Shown: positions 1 to 11,378, counted from the first letter of the stretch. The stretch is 64,000 bases of DNA from Branchiostoma floridae (GCF_000003815.2 NC_049983.1:11852283-11916282); one strand, 5' to 3'. Program-made: numbers and translations. The notes: generated by a model from the letters alone, not told the origin.

Positions 1-197
1 TTAACCATGTTTGGAAACTACACTATGAAGTATCATGTCAACGCAGTTCTTCGTACATATTAATGGTACATTATGTGTGCACACTGTCGTCGTATCACAC
101 AATTGAACTGACAAAGGTAGACGAAGAACAAATATTGAAACAATAAAAAATATAAATAAAAAATGTGAGACATTTCCTTGTTTTCATTATTCTTCAG

Positions 198-412
198 TCC
201 GACGCTGAGGTGGAGTGGCGCTTCGCCCGTTCCCGTGAGATGTTGAAATACATCCCCAAAGGCCGCACGCTGCCGCCTCCCTTCAACCTCATCCCCAGTC
301 CCAAGTCGGGCTGGTACTTCCTGAAATGGCTCGTTCTGATTTGCCGCGGCCAAAAAACTCAAAAGGTAACCAATATAAATTTGATGCTGCATTTTAAATG
401 ATTTTCACACAA

Positions 413-489
<77 letters not shown>

Positions 490-860
490 GACCCCACCAC
501 CACCACCACCAAACACACCCAGCTGCATAATATATGTGTTCATTCATAATATTGTTCCTCGTAGGAAAACGAAATCGCCTTGAAGCTGGCAAAGGAGAAG
601 TATAAGGTGATTACTTCTATATTTCTTCAAGTTGTATTCCTGATCAATTCCCAACTATTATTATTTCTTGTGTTTGTTTAATCTAATCAGTTTCAACCAG
701 TAGCTGCCACTAACGCATGGCTTCTTAGCTTTGATGATACAGCAGTTTGTCATATCACCGACGATACAATCTTTTGTAAATACAGATGACCATCAAAATG
801 CTCAGCACACGATACCTGCTGGCGTACAGTCTTCGTCGGGATCAAACTGTGAAGAATTGA
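198..860 (+). CDS. TRPC-type cation channel, 3' end (last three coding exons)
   Basis: Three in-frame exons with good splice sites: 198-365 (56 codons), 565-606 (14 codons) and 786-860 (24 codons plus TGA). All junctions are phase 0. The first exon holds the TRP domain that follows transmembrane segment S6: TRP box 1 reads EWRFAR and TRP box 2 reads LPPPFNLIPSPKS, both hallmarks of TRPC channels, which are plasma-membrane calcium-permeable channels gated downstream of phospholipase C. The short last exon contains KMLSTRYLLAYSLRRD, which resembles the helical stretch after the TRP boxes in TRPC1/4/5. The protein then stops, so the cytosolic tail is much shorter than in vertebrate TRPCs. The pore and ankyrin parts lie left of the window. 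I am sure of the family from the TRP boxes and less sure of the final exon. Confidence 0.75.
415..486. repeat. (CA)n microsatellite in a TRPC intron
   Basis: About 36 uninterrupted CA units lie in the intron between the first and second TRPC exons. A short CCA run follows. Open frames reading Thr-His or Val-Cys here are artefacts of the repeat. Confidence 0.95.
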
Positions 861-1027
861 GCATCTGCCCTGGATCATTTGCAGGTCCTGGTATTCTTAT
901 AAAGACGTTTGTTTCTTATGAAATGTAGGAATATTAAAAGGCATATATTTTAGCAATGTGCATGCTTGTATGTCATGTGAATATTATCATTTCATGTTCA
1001 CAATCGCTAGGACCTAAGTAGACAAAA

Positions 1028-1033
1028 AATAAA
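1028..1033 (+). terminator. Possible polyadenylation signal of the TRPC-like gene
   Basis: AATAAA lies 168 bp after the TGA of the channel gene and before the convergent lectin gene. Position and motif fit, but this is only a hexamer match. Confidence 0.3.
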
Positions 1034-1574
1034 TGGTAACGAGAGCAGACAAGCTACCTGAAGTGATGTAATTATCAGACATGATAAGTACTTCCAACGT
1101 AACGTTGTAAGCAGATGTGTATTTTAAATGTTAGGTGATACTACAGACAGCCTTTAGGAAGACAGAATGGCATGGCAACACTTGACCAGACCTTAAAGGA
1201 GAAAACGTGCGAGTGTCACTGAAATACTTGGACGCTGGTGGTATCATATGAAATAATATCATAATAATATGTTTCAATTGTAATATAATCGACAGCACAA
1301 ATAACTGCAAATGCCGATGTCTGCCTTAGTTATCTTTGATATTCACTGAATATTTGAGGTTTCTTGTGAACTAAAGTGGCATTTTAATGCATGTGCAACG
1401 TTTAACTTGTAATTGAAATGAAATTCCGCCGCAAGGCTGGCAGGATTTACGTGAATAAACATTATTCATTCATTCGTAGAACGACAAAATAAATTCTATG
1501 AGACATGATCAAGACAAAGGTAATATGAGCCTTAAAGGTGAACAAAAGAATGGCTCATTCTCGCCACCATATCC

Positions 1575-4067
1575 CTAGTCTGGACCTTCAAAGTGTTTTG
1601 GTACTTGTTCTGAAATGGGGACATCTGAGGCAGCCGACACGGAGGCGTGAGACGTCGCGGACACAGGCCTGGTCCCTCCCTCCGTGATCTTCCAGGCGAA
1701 CAGCGTGCCCCACACCATCAAGATCAGCATGCCGGTTATCTGTAGGCCGGGCAGTAGTAGCCACAGGTTAACCGATGGTTTCTCCGCTCCCCCTGCCCTT
1801 GTTTCCGCCTGGAGAGCCGCGCCCTGTGGAGTGGGTGTCTCCCCGCTCTGTCTGGCGGGCAGCCCGTCGGTGACGTAGGTGAACAGGTCTCCGGTGGTGC
1901 CGACAGCATCCGATGTGCTGACCTCTGTTGTGAGACTGTTGCCCGTGCTTTCTCCGCCATTTTGACGAATTACCATTTCTGAAAACACACCAAATCACGG
2001 TTAAGTCTATACCCTCGTTTAAAGTGCATGCAATTGACTGCCTATTGTGAGCTAACAAAACAAAGATTTTACAGCACCCCCTAATTAATGGCTATAGCTT
2101 ACCTGATTGGCAGATGTAGCGAAGTGGATGGGAGCAGGTAAACCGTTTCCATCCCTGGTTGTTCATGATCCTCGCAGCCACGCAGTCCTTTCCGTCCTCG
2201 GCGTTAGGGCGAGGGGCCTGACCGTTTATCCATCGCCTGAACGTTCCCAAAGGGGAGCCGTCCGAGAAACGGAAGGGCCGGTCCGCTGTTCCCGAACCGT
2301 TCCTTCTCAGCCCGATCCACAAGAATCCAGGCGGGATTTTTTTTGACTAAAAATGGTACTGAATTAGAATATAGTTTACTGTCGTTTTCTAGCTATAGTT
2401 ACACTTTTTGCTAACTATAGTAACACTTTTTCCAAGCTATAATAACACTTTTGAAAAGCACGAGAAGTACTTCGGGAGCGATCCATGTTATGGTGTAGAT
2501 TATCGAACACATCCATGTTGAAAAAAATCTAGATATTCAAGAATATATACAACACAATCCCAGCAGCCTATATCCACATTCTCTCAGTATCCATTCGTCT
2601 ATCCATCCATCCATTCATTCATTCTAGTATTGAGTGGTAAGACTATCGTGAACGACTTCAAGTCTACAAATTTCTGATGAAGAAAGAGAAAAGTGGGGCG
2701 TGAGCGTGTCAGATGGTTCTAGGAAGGTGGAAGACTCAAGGGAAGACCTTAGGGTTACGTTGGCGTCCTTTGCAGCGTTTTGGTGGTGGGCGCCCACGGT
2801 TGCGCACCTTTTTCCCAGCCTTACCAAAGGCGACGCCTAGCGGAAATCGGCAGTCCTTCGGGTGGTCCCCGATTGAGTAAGGAGTTGAAGAGGTTGGAAG
2901 TAGGAGAGTAGTGAGCAAAAGAACACTATACTAACTACATAGACATAGATGGGAATACAAAGACATTACGTATCATCAGAAGGGATCAAGCTAATAAAAT
3001 AACATTGCTACATTGTTATTTGGGAGAAAGTGTATTGCACAAATTCTTTCAAAAGGTTGTTATGTACCACGCTTTCGTCGTGTCTGTTTACAACCTTAAC
3101 TTAGCATAATTTTGTAACTGAACAATAATAGAAAGAAAATAGATAACATTTTAAGTCTCACATTACTAGTAAACTGCAAATATAGCGATTGAAACAAATG
3201 ATTTTATCCTCTGAAAGAAAACTGAAGTTGTACACCGATCCTACAATAAATTCTAGTCACAGTATCAAAAAAAAGTCCAACAATAATCAAAACTCACAGA
3301 AAAGATGTGGGCGAGTCCATCCATAATCTTAGCGGTCTTGAACGTGACGAGTTTCCCCCCGTTCTGACCCGAGCACCGCTCTACGGCAGTGTCGTAATCC
3401 ACCCTTTCCTTGCTCACGTCATAGCAACGGTTGCCATAGTGATGAGTCCCTTGACGACAGGACCCCAACGCTTTGGGAACGTGGAAATACTAATTTGGTT
3501 AAAGTTCCCTTTTTTTAAGAAACTCACTTGGATATGTGGATGTGTCATCAGTCTACTTTCACCCTTTTCACCCTTAATGATAACAAAAGTATGCAGTATA
3601 TAGCACCAACAAGAGCGCACCGAATATAAAAAGAGTAGACACTTACTATTCAACATGCAGTACTCCAATAGACTATGACAGAAAAGTATTCCATATGTTC
3701 TTGAACTAGTTTAACTGTTAATATCCAACACAAAAATTGGACTCAATGGCTCAACAATTTTCTGACTGAACAGCACCAGTCTTTGTCAATTTTTGTGTCG
3801 GATATTACAGTTAAATTAGTTCAAGAATGACTTCTACCAACACAGATGAACTTTCAAGTTATTCCATATGTTATCGTTCACCATGTACTAGTTTTTTTAC
3901 GTCTTCTTACCTAGAGCGCCTCCTTCCCTGTGTGGGGGCGGGGTGACAGTGTCGAGATGGGGAGGACGGGGTCCATCACGATCCCGCCTCTGATTCGCGA
4001 GGATGGGGGCCAGCAGCACCCCGCTGACGAGTGCTATCAGCCCGAAACATCTGCCAGATCCCGCCAT
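1575..4067 (-). CDS. Single-pass membrane C-type lectin-like protein, complete four-exon gene
   Basis: Exons on the minus strand are 4067-3911, 3470-3298, 2346-2103 and 1978-1575; together 978 bp, 325 codons plus stop. Exon 1 gives a signal peptide (hydrophobic core FGLIALVSGVLLAPILA) and a Pro-rich linker. Exons 2 and 3 form a C-type lectin domain: Cys pairs in GSCRQGTHHYGNRCYD, then ERC, WIGL, KDCV and RYICQ. Exon 4 encodes a Thr/Ser-rich stalk, a transmembrane helix (LWLLLPGLQITGMLILMVW) and a short cytosolic tail. The usual calcium/sugar motif (EPN or QPD, then WND) is not met: the site reads PRPN and GWKRF, so calcium-dependent sugar binding is doubtful. The exon 2 acceptor was chosen to keep phase with exon 1; an acceptor 20 nt upstream would break the frame. 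Likely a cell-surface recognition protein; ligand unknown. Confidence 0.75.
3698..3827. mobile_element. Palindromic MITE-like element in the lectin gene
   Basis: A 130-bp element with two roughly 41-bp inverted arms (3698-3739 and 3787-3827; ends TTCTTGAACTA and its complement) with few mismatches, in the first intron of the lectin gene. A 13-bp direct copy TATTCCATATGTT occurs at 3687-3699 and 3860-3872, possibly marking a larger insertion. No coding capacity. Confidence 0.55.
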
Positions 4068-4829
4068 GCTCTGTTTTCTCGTCTGCGTCACAGGAACACG
4101 CTTCTAAATCTCATAAGCTCCAGTCAAAACCTCCTCACCCCGGGTACCGACAGTCTTTACATCCCCGGGAGGGTAGCGCGGTTTGTGTGCGAATCTGCCT
4201 CCAACTGAGAGAAAAATGTTGAAATACAACATGCGGCGCTTAAATATAATCTCAACGAAGTTTGAGAATAACATCAGCAGTGGAGCAAAGGGAACTCTAT
4301 GAATGGTTAAGTACAAGTGACGTCAGAGCGTGGGAAACACTAATCCCCTTACCATAAACAATTGCGCCGACGCAAATTTGAAAATGTTTCGTTTATTGAC
4401 GTAAAGTTTTCATCAGAGCATACCCGAAAACAGTTGATGATTCAGTAGATTATCTTCCATCGGTTTCAGTAACATCTGATGAAAATAGATCTGATCACTT
4501 CGTCGCCACAGACGGAACTTTACAGTCAGGACTTTTTATGAAAAAAGTATGAGTTTGAAATGGCCCCCGAAGCCACTAAAATCTAGTTATCTACACGGGA
4601 AAAGAATGATAATGAAATTACATTGTCGTGTAGTTTGGAATCCATGTTAAGCTTGAAAGATCGCCCCCCCCTAGTACTGAGTAGAGGGACGCTTATTGGC
4701 CCAGCAATGGAAGAGCAATGCGGTAGCGCCTCCACTGGGTGAAGATTAGACACGCTCCAATACAGACCAAACATTTGTCACAGGTTCGGATACCTGTACG
4801 AAGAGCTCGAGATGCCCTCCGGAAAAATC
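4068..4829. other. Lectin gene 5' flank, nothing recognised
   Basis: This should hold the 5' UTR and promoter of the minus-strand lectin gene. I see no exon-like open frame and no clear TATA box or repeat. Confidence 0.3.
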
Positions 4830-5923
4830 ATTTTTGCTTCACAAAAATGAATTAATGAATTTATGCCTACCTTCTCGGCCGTTGTAGTTATCAACAAAAA
4901 AGAACCCATAATCACTCCACACTGAATATTTCTTGGTGGGAATACCAGCAACGTTTATTGACTGGCATAAAACATATTGAATACGAGAACGTTTACAAAC
5001 CAAAAATGGATATCATTCCACTAATTGTCGTGCCTGACATATACAATCATTACACTTATTCTGTATCTGAAAAATGTTTTACAAACCTTGCAATATTATA
5101 ACCAACAGTCAACTACGATTTTTCCACCCGCCTACCACAAATTACAATGCGTAACAATTTTAAATAACTCGAAATAAAATATGTGCTTTAACGAGTCTAC
5201 AGCAAATTATAGAAATCATAGCTTGGCACGTGGAGAGCTATGTGCCCAAGTTAGATACAGTATGCATGCCGCAATGTTAACATCAACAAATATCAAAAAC
5301 GAACGCTCTGGTAATACTACAATAGCAATAATACTCAGCAGAGTCACAAAGTATAACACAGTAATCATGGAACTTCACATACTAAGTGTTTAAAGTCGAC
5401 AAATGTACCTCGTGTACTAGGGTGTCTCAAAATCAAAGAGCTTGTGTCTAGGATACTCAGACTCAAAAATATCCAGACCTAAATAAGAAACATCAAAGCT
5501 AATATAAGTTGGCACTCGCCACACTAAGAACTTACCAGGTTATCTCCTTACCTTGAACGCAACTACCTAGGAGTTAACAACATGTGTCTAACCCTAAGTA
5601 TGAATATGTACAAATACTAGAGAACGTACTGAATGTACAACCAATAAGTAACAGTCTATGAGGCAGCAAAAGGTTTATATGTCACAGGCTCAGGGAATCT
5701 TATATACTCCGAGATGTCTGTAATGTGACAACGTGTTACTTAGATCTTCTTCCGTTCCCAGTTCCAGGCTATGTCACTGTATCTACATTACATGTAGCTA
5801 TCCATATAGCAAGAACATATGAATAATGACACGGTGTCAATTGTGATAAACAGCACATATGCAGATAATACAGGGCCGCTCACCACTGCACTATTACATG
5901 ATTAAGTGTACTGCAGCATCAAA

Positions 5924-6181
5924 CTAAACTAACTGTATCAGATCAACTCTTGCCGATGTTCCTTTATATAAAGTCATAATCCTATGTCTATGTTTATCAG
6001 AATTTCTCTGATATGCATTCGGATTTATGAGACGTCTTATAAAAGTACGACCAGGAGAAACAACCTGGCATACATGTTTCAGCAATCCTATCAATGATTG
6101 GATCTGTTTCAAGGCTGATGAAAGATATAGTAATTCTTGAAAGGTAACCCTACATTCCTGCAATTTGTCAAAAGGGGTCAT
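5924..6181 (-). pseudogene. DIRS-like reverse transcriptase/RNase H relic
   Basis: A short open frame on the minus strand contains QSLIGLLKHVCQVVSPGRTF and then IRRLI. From memory this matches the conserved segment after the RT catalytic core in DIRS/Ngaro-type tyrosine-recombinase retrotransposons (QSLiGlLnfackVvpPGRaFlRRLI). No catalytic RT motif or recombinase is visible nearby, so it is a decayed fragment. It lies inside unit 1 of the modular element, which is relevant because such elements carry split direct repeats. However, its strand is opposite to the A-to-B direction expected in a PAT-type layout, so it could be a nested or captured piece. Confidence 0.5.
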
Positions 6182-6461
6182 GCATCCATTTTTCTTCTGT
6201 TAGTGGTGACCCATATCACTACAAACAATAAGATCACGCTCATAGGATGCCTATGTGCTATTAGCGAACAGAAAAACCATCTGTACTAATATGAGTGGGA
6301 TAACATGTGTTCAACTTCCTTACTGCTATCCATTCGAGTACGATGCTAACTGTTTCGACGATGGCACGTGCACATGTGCACAAAACGTAGAACGTCCCAG
6401 GAGCAAACACCAATCATTTATAATCGTAACCATCTTTAAGCCAGAAACCTTCGTAACAGAT

Positions 6462-6715
6462 GCCTGCTGGTAATCCTCCTAGCAGGCTGGTCCTACATGC
6501 CCTTCACAAATCACCCCACTTGTAGAGTTGGACAGTAGGCCTGCTGGTAACCTACCTAGCAGGCTGGTCCTACATGTCCTTCACGAGTCACCCCAGTTGT
6601 AAAGCTGGGCAGTAGGCCTGCTGGTAACATACCTAGCAAGCTATTTCTACAAGTCCTTTACGAGTCACCCCACTTGTAGAGTTGAGCAGTAGGCCTGCTG
6701 GTAACCTACCAGTAG
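6462..6715. repeat. 77-bp minisatellite, three copies plus a partial
   Basis: Units start at 6462, 6539, 6616 and 6693, each with GCCTGCTGGTAA. Units 1 and 2 also contain CCTAGCAGG, so each can fold as a hairpin (CCTGCTGG with CCTAGCAGG). Copies differ by point changes. Located in X of unit 1. Confidence 0.85.
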
Positions 6716-8048
6716 ACTTTCACAACTCAAACTGTGAGACACCAAGGTTAACATTCCATGTCCAAGAACACACCATTGAGGGAGAATTGCATCCCTCAAA
6801 TCGACAGTACTAATAGTCCCCACGCCAAAGGTTACCCGATTAGAAAAATTCAGTATTCGACCAAATCAAGAGAACCTGTGAGTCATACATTCACATAGGT
6901 CATACGGTTGCGAAGCCAAAGTTTTCTCACACAGGAGTAGGCATGTACAAAAAACACCTGAGTCATACAATGAAACTTAATGCATCAAAAAACATTGGTG
7001 TTTTCTCCAAAAATGTTTACTCCTCTTTATTGAGATATTTTCAGATTGACGATATCATTCCATTTTCGATTCGATAAAGCACCTGTACTGATCAATTACT
7101 TATATAATTGATTTTCAAAGAATATCAAAGACAAGTTCCTAAATAATGCGTCTGGGCTCAATCTAGAAAATATGACTTTTCAATCGATTGCACACGCCTC
7201 CCGTTAGATATACCGGAATTTGACACACGTTTTCAAAAAATTCTACTCGGAATCCACTTAAAATCATCTAATGAGGCGTGCGAGGAGAATAAGGAACTTT
7301 TCCCATTTTAATTTCTGCTAGAATTCAGCTCATTTAGGATATTTTCTGTTACCACGGCCTTGGGCAAATATGGACGAAACCTGGGCCTTATAAAGCAGAT
7401 TATCTTGCCAACCGACTGCGCCTCCGGCTATACGATATAATATGTACATACAGGAGTGGTTCAGTTCTATTTAAACACTTAAAAAAAATGTCTTTCTTAG
7501 CAAATCAAAAGAAAACTTTCAATTTGAAAAGGAATAACCCGGTTTAGAATCAGTAGCCATAAAATTGATATTGGAACAGGCAGAATGCTACAATATAGCG
7601 CCTGACCAAAAGCTTTGTCCATCCTACCCAAAGCATATTGAAAATGAATTTATGATGGAATTTTCTATATACGCTAGTTTATGTAATGAATTATTCATAT
7701 TTCTCGAATCAAGTACAACAGATTTCTAGAGACTTGATGCTACAAACAGATTTGTATATATCTTTAGATGTCAGAACTCCCATAAAATAGACAAATATAT
7801 CAACGACTGTTCTGCTATTAGAAAGAATACCGTATTACTAACTAATAATTAGCCTACTCCATTGCAATACTATATCAAAAAATTATGTTAGCCATTCTTG
7901 TTATGTCAACTAGGTTGTTAAGCTTTATCCTATACCTTATTTTGTACTCTGTGTAATAAATGTTGCTTACATTGTATCAAGTACAATTGTCGTGCAATAA
8001 AGTTCTTCTGTATATTGGGTAAGTAGAATAAGAAAATGGTATGCAAAT

Positions 8049-8960
8049 CACACGACCACACAGCCAAAATTAACCTGTGGTAACCCTCCCAGCAGGTCGC
8101 ACAGGTAAATAAAATAGGAGAAAGGTCTGTGGGTCACACGACCACACAGCCAAAATTAACCTGTGGTAACCCTTCCAGCAGGTCGCACAGGTAAATAAAT
8201 TAAGAGAATGGTCTGTGGGTCACACGACCACACAGCCAAAATTAACCTGTGGTAACCCTCCCAGCAGGTCGCACAGGTAAATAAAATTAGAGAATGGTCT
8301 GTTAGTACTAGTTGTATTAGTTGGATCTCGATTATGTAGCTTTGTTACAACCAGCTTGATCATTCTGCGGGGTTTGATCATATAGTGTTTCCTTGAAAAC
8401 CAGTAGAGAAAAATATTTGAAAATTTTTTTTAACCAGTAACTTATGCTAATCTGTCCCTGCCTGTGTATATAGCCTGTAGACAGTCTGGGATTTTTATTG
8501 GTTTATGTATCTATAGGGATCAATTCGCCCCTCTAGCTGCTGGGATGGTTACAGTAGGGAGTATTTCCTTATAGCTTTATCCAGGGCACAAGAGATTTCC
8601 GTTTAAGAGAATGGTCTGTGGGTCACACGGCCACACAGCCAAAATAACCTGTGGTAACCCTCCTAGCAGGTCGCACAGGTAAATTAGGAAAATGGTCTGT
8701 GTGCCATATGGTCGCACAGCCAAATTTAACCTGTGAGTCATACTCACGCACAGGTAGATAGAGTAGGAGAATGGTCTGCGGGCCAGACGTTCACACAGCC
8801 AAGTATAACCTGTGAGTCATACTTTCGCACAGGTGAATAAAATAAGAAAATGGTCTGTGAGCCATACGGTCACACAGCCAAATATATAACCTGTGAGTCA
8901 TACTTTAGCACAGGTAAATAAAATAAGATAAAAATCTGCAAGTCCTACGGTCGCAGATCG
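8049..8960. repeat. 86-bp minisatellite of two alternating hairpins, interrupted
   Basis: Units start at 8049, 8135 and 8221, then the array is broken by about 300 bp of other sequence (8300-8600) and resumes to about 8960 in diverged form. Each unit has two hairpins: type 1 runs CTGTG...CACAG and type 2 runs ACCTGTG...CACAGGT. Stem arms persist while loops change. A decayed copy of the motif appears near 6876-6970, about 1 kb away. Confidence 0.85.
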
Positions 8961-9060
8961 GTCAAATTACCCGCGCAGTAGTGAGTCAACGATCAGCCGT
9001 GAACAAATACTAACTGTGAGCCATACGGTCAAACAACAAAATCATCTTCATGATATATAA

Positions 9061-9310
9061 ACCAGGCCTCATAACGGTGAGAGCATGAGTTGGTATTGAT
9101 CAGAAATTATTCCCGGTAAACGGTAACAACTACCCACATAAGAGTGGGTCAACATACAGATTCCTTCATTAAGTATTAAACCAGAGTTCATAACAGGCGA
9201 GAGCATGGCATGGTATTGATTAGAAATAATTTCCCGGTAAACAGTGACAACTACCCACATAAGGGTGGGTCAACATTCAGCTACTTTCATTGAGTATCAA
9301 ACCAGGGAGC
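9061..9310. repeat. 120-bp tandem repeat, two copies plus a partial
   Basis: Units begin at 9061, 9180 and 9301 with ACCAG and share CCCGGTAAAC and CTACCCACATAAG. The partial third copy ends in CCTGCTGGTATCAGCAAG, which echoes the CCTGCTGG hairpin of the 77-bp array, linking the arrays of unit 1. Confidence 0.8.
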
Positions 9311-9651
9311 ATAACCTGCTGGTATCAGCAAGAAATGATTATCCAATTAAAAGAAGAAGAAAAAATGAAAAAATAAATCCACAATAATCGCCTGTCGAAA
9401 CTACCTCAGGTATCCCTTGGGACTGGGTGGGAGGGCACAAAAACAAGCAATAAACTCCGCCAGTCTGTCAGGCGGGAGCTCGAAAGATTGTTTGTCCTTC
9501 TTCTTCTGTGATCTCTTCAAGAGTGAACAGTGTAATCCGTCTGAACGCTGATTGGTAGATTGGAAGGCGCTGATTGATTGTTAGAAAAGAACTTCGGTTT
9601 AGCTTGGGCCAAAACAAATTAGATCGGCCGTCACGTCCGGCCTAAATTTTT

Positions 9652-11378
9652 ATTTTTGCTTCACAAAAATGAATTTATGCCTACCTTCTCGGCCGTTGTA
9701 GTTATCAACAAAAAAGAACCCATAATCACTCCACACTGAATATTTCTTGGTGGGAATACCAGCAACGTTTATTGACTGGCATAAAACATATTGAATACGA
9801 GAACGTTTACAAACCAAAAATGGATATCATTCCACTAATTGTCGTGCCTGACATATACAATCATTACACTTATTCTGTATCTGAAAAATGTTTTACAAAC
9901 CTTGCAATATTATAACCAACAGTCAACTACGATTTTTCCACCCGCCAATGGAGCGATAGCGACGAAAAGCCCCCCCAAAGCGAGCCGATAGGCGATAAGA
10001 AAGGCCAGGAAGGTAGGCATGAACAAGAAAATGATCCTCTGGAAACGTGACCATCGGATACCCCTTTCCACGACACTGTGCTGTTTCTCTAATCATCGGA
10101 ACAAAATTTTCTAGTCTCTTCACGAAAGAATTCCATACACTAAGCACTCAATAACAACGAATACTGAATGTACTCCTGATTTACCCTAAGATTCAGTTAT
10201 GAACGATGTACAAAGTTTTGGAATTGACTCTGATGTACTTCTGTCTTCAATGTTAACACAGCTGCACAGAAGTCCTAGTAGGTTGAAAACAAAGATTCAA
10301 AATAACCATCTATGAAAAACTTGACTGCTATTCAGGTCCTGAATCCCATTCGGCTTGTCAGGATTATAACAAAATCTACACAAAGTTTTGGAACCGTGCA
10401 ATACATAATACATGTAACGCTAGTAACGTTACCTCTTTAACTGAGGGTCTGTATGCTCTTTTCCGTAATGCCTATGCAGCCTAATTATTATTTCCCATAA
10501 CTCGTAGAGAAACTATCTTTTCTAAACATCAGTAATTCGTGGCGAGGCGACCAAATTCATCGTAATTGTCTTCCTCGATTTAGCGTAATAAGTCGGGGGC
10601 CCTGCAGAATTCAACGTAGATCGTCATCCGTACACCCCATGCAGACCCTCTTAGAACGTTATGTAACAATGGTTGAATTTACCCATTTTGATTATGAGCG
10701 CCTGCATGTAGTTCCTCAATCCTGACTAGAAAACGGTCAGTTAAACACCGAATCACGGTTAAACTACCCTTGACTTGACAGTTTTCAGTCAAGTAAATCT
10801 GTAAAAAGTTTTGTGAAAGACGCCATGGCCTTTTAATTTTTGTCACCCCCACCGACGACAGTTCTTTGTGGTAACGTTACGTAACACAATCAATCCTGTT
10901 GTTAGTTTATCCTCTTGCTAACAATAGGCTAATGACTGAAACAAACTATGGATTATTGAACACTTGCCTCATACTCAAAGACTTATAAGGTTGGAAAAGA
11001 AAAACCCGAGGCATCAGTGTAACGTTACATGTGCCTGGGAAGTTTTCGAACTCAAATTGTGGTAGCGCCAGACTTACCGCAACAATGTTCAAATCCAGCG
11101 CTGAGAATCTCCCAAAATAAACAAATCACGAAGCAACAAAAATAAGATTTCCGTTACACACAAAAACAAGCAATAAACTCCGCCAGTCTGTCAGGCGGGA
11201 GCTCGAAAGATTGTTTGTCCTTCTTCTTCTGTGATCTCTTCAAGAGTGAACAGTGTAATCCGTCTGAACGCTGATTGGTAGATTGGAAGGCGCTGATTGA
11301 TTGTTAGAAAAGAACTTCGGTTTAGCTTGGGCCAAAACAAATTAGATCGGCCGTCACGTCCGGCCTAAATTTTTATTT
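9652..11378. mobile_element. Modular element, unit 2 (A2 - Y - B2)
   Basis: Module A2 (9652-9946) follows B1 directly. Module B2 (11159-11378) closes the unit. The 1.2-kb middle Y (9947-11158) shares nothing visible with X of unit 1. Y begins with a stretch open on the minus strand (about 10147-9947, containing AYLPGLSYRLSARFGGAFRR) with no ATG at its head that I can defend and no recognised family; it could be captured host sequence or chance. The tetramer ATTT occurs at the left edge of unit 1, the junction and the right edge of unit 2, so a short target duplication is possible but weak. Confidence 0.65.

Larger units (their letters stand above)
4830..9655. mobile_element. Modular element, unit 1 (A1 - X - B1)
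   Basis: The left module A1 (4830-5132, 303 bp) is repeated at 9652-9946, and the right module B1 (9436-9655, 220 bp) is repeated at 11159-11378 with no difference I could see. A1 differs from A2 chiefly by one extra 8-bp stretch near its start. The middle X (about 4.3 kb) has no long open frame; it holds a reverse-transcriptase relic and three minisatellites. B1 and A2 abut (9652-9655 shared), so the two units form A-X-B-A-Y-B. B ends with a small hairpin (GGCCG/CGGCC) followed by CTAAATTTTTATTT. Candidate origins are a tyrosine-recombinase retrotransposon of PAT/Ngaro type with split direct repeats, or two tandem non-autonomous transposons sharing termini. The repeat structure is seen; the class is inferred. 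Confidence 0.7.

Noticed and set aside
398-592. Thr-His and Val-Cys repeat proteins
   Set aside because: Direct translation of the (CA)n microsatellite in a TRPC intron.
3414-3668. Minus-strand 84-codon frame overlapping lectin exon 2
   Set aside because: Different frame from the lectin domain; no start or motif.
8049-8960. CRISPR-like repeat-spacer array
   Set aside because: Repeats are tandem with no unique spacers, the DNA is eukaryotic, and there are no cas genes.
9604-9655. Helitron 3' end (hairpin plus CTAA)
   Set aside because: The hairpin abuts CTAA instead of lying about 10 bp upstream and the base after it is A, not the T expected for A|T insertion; no matching 5' TC end.
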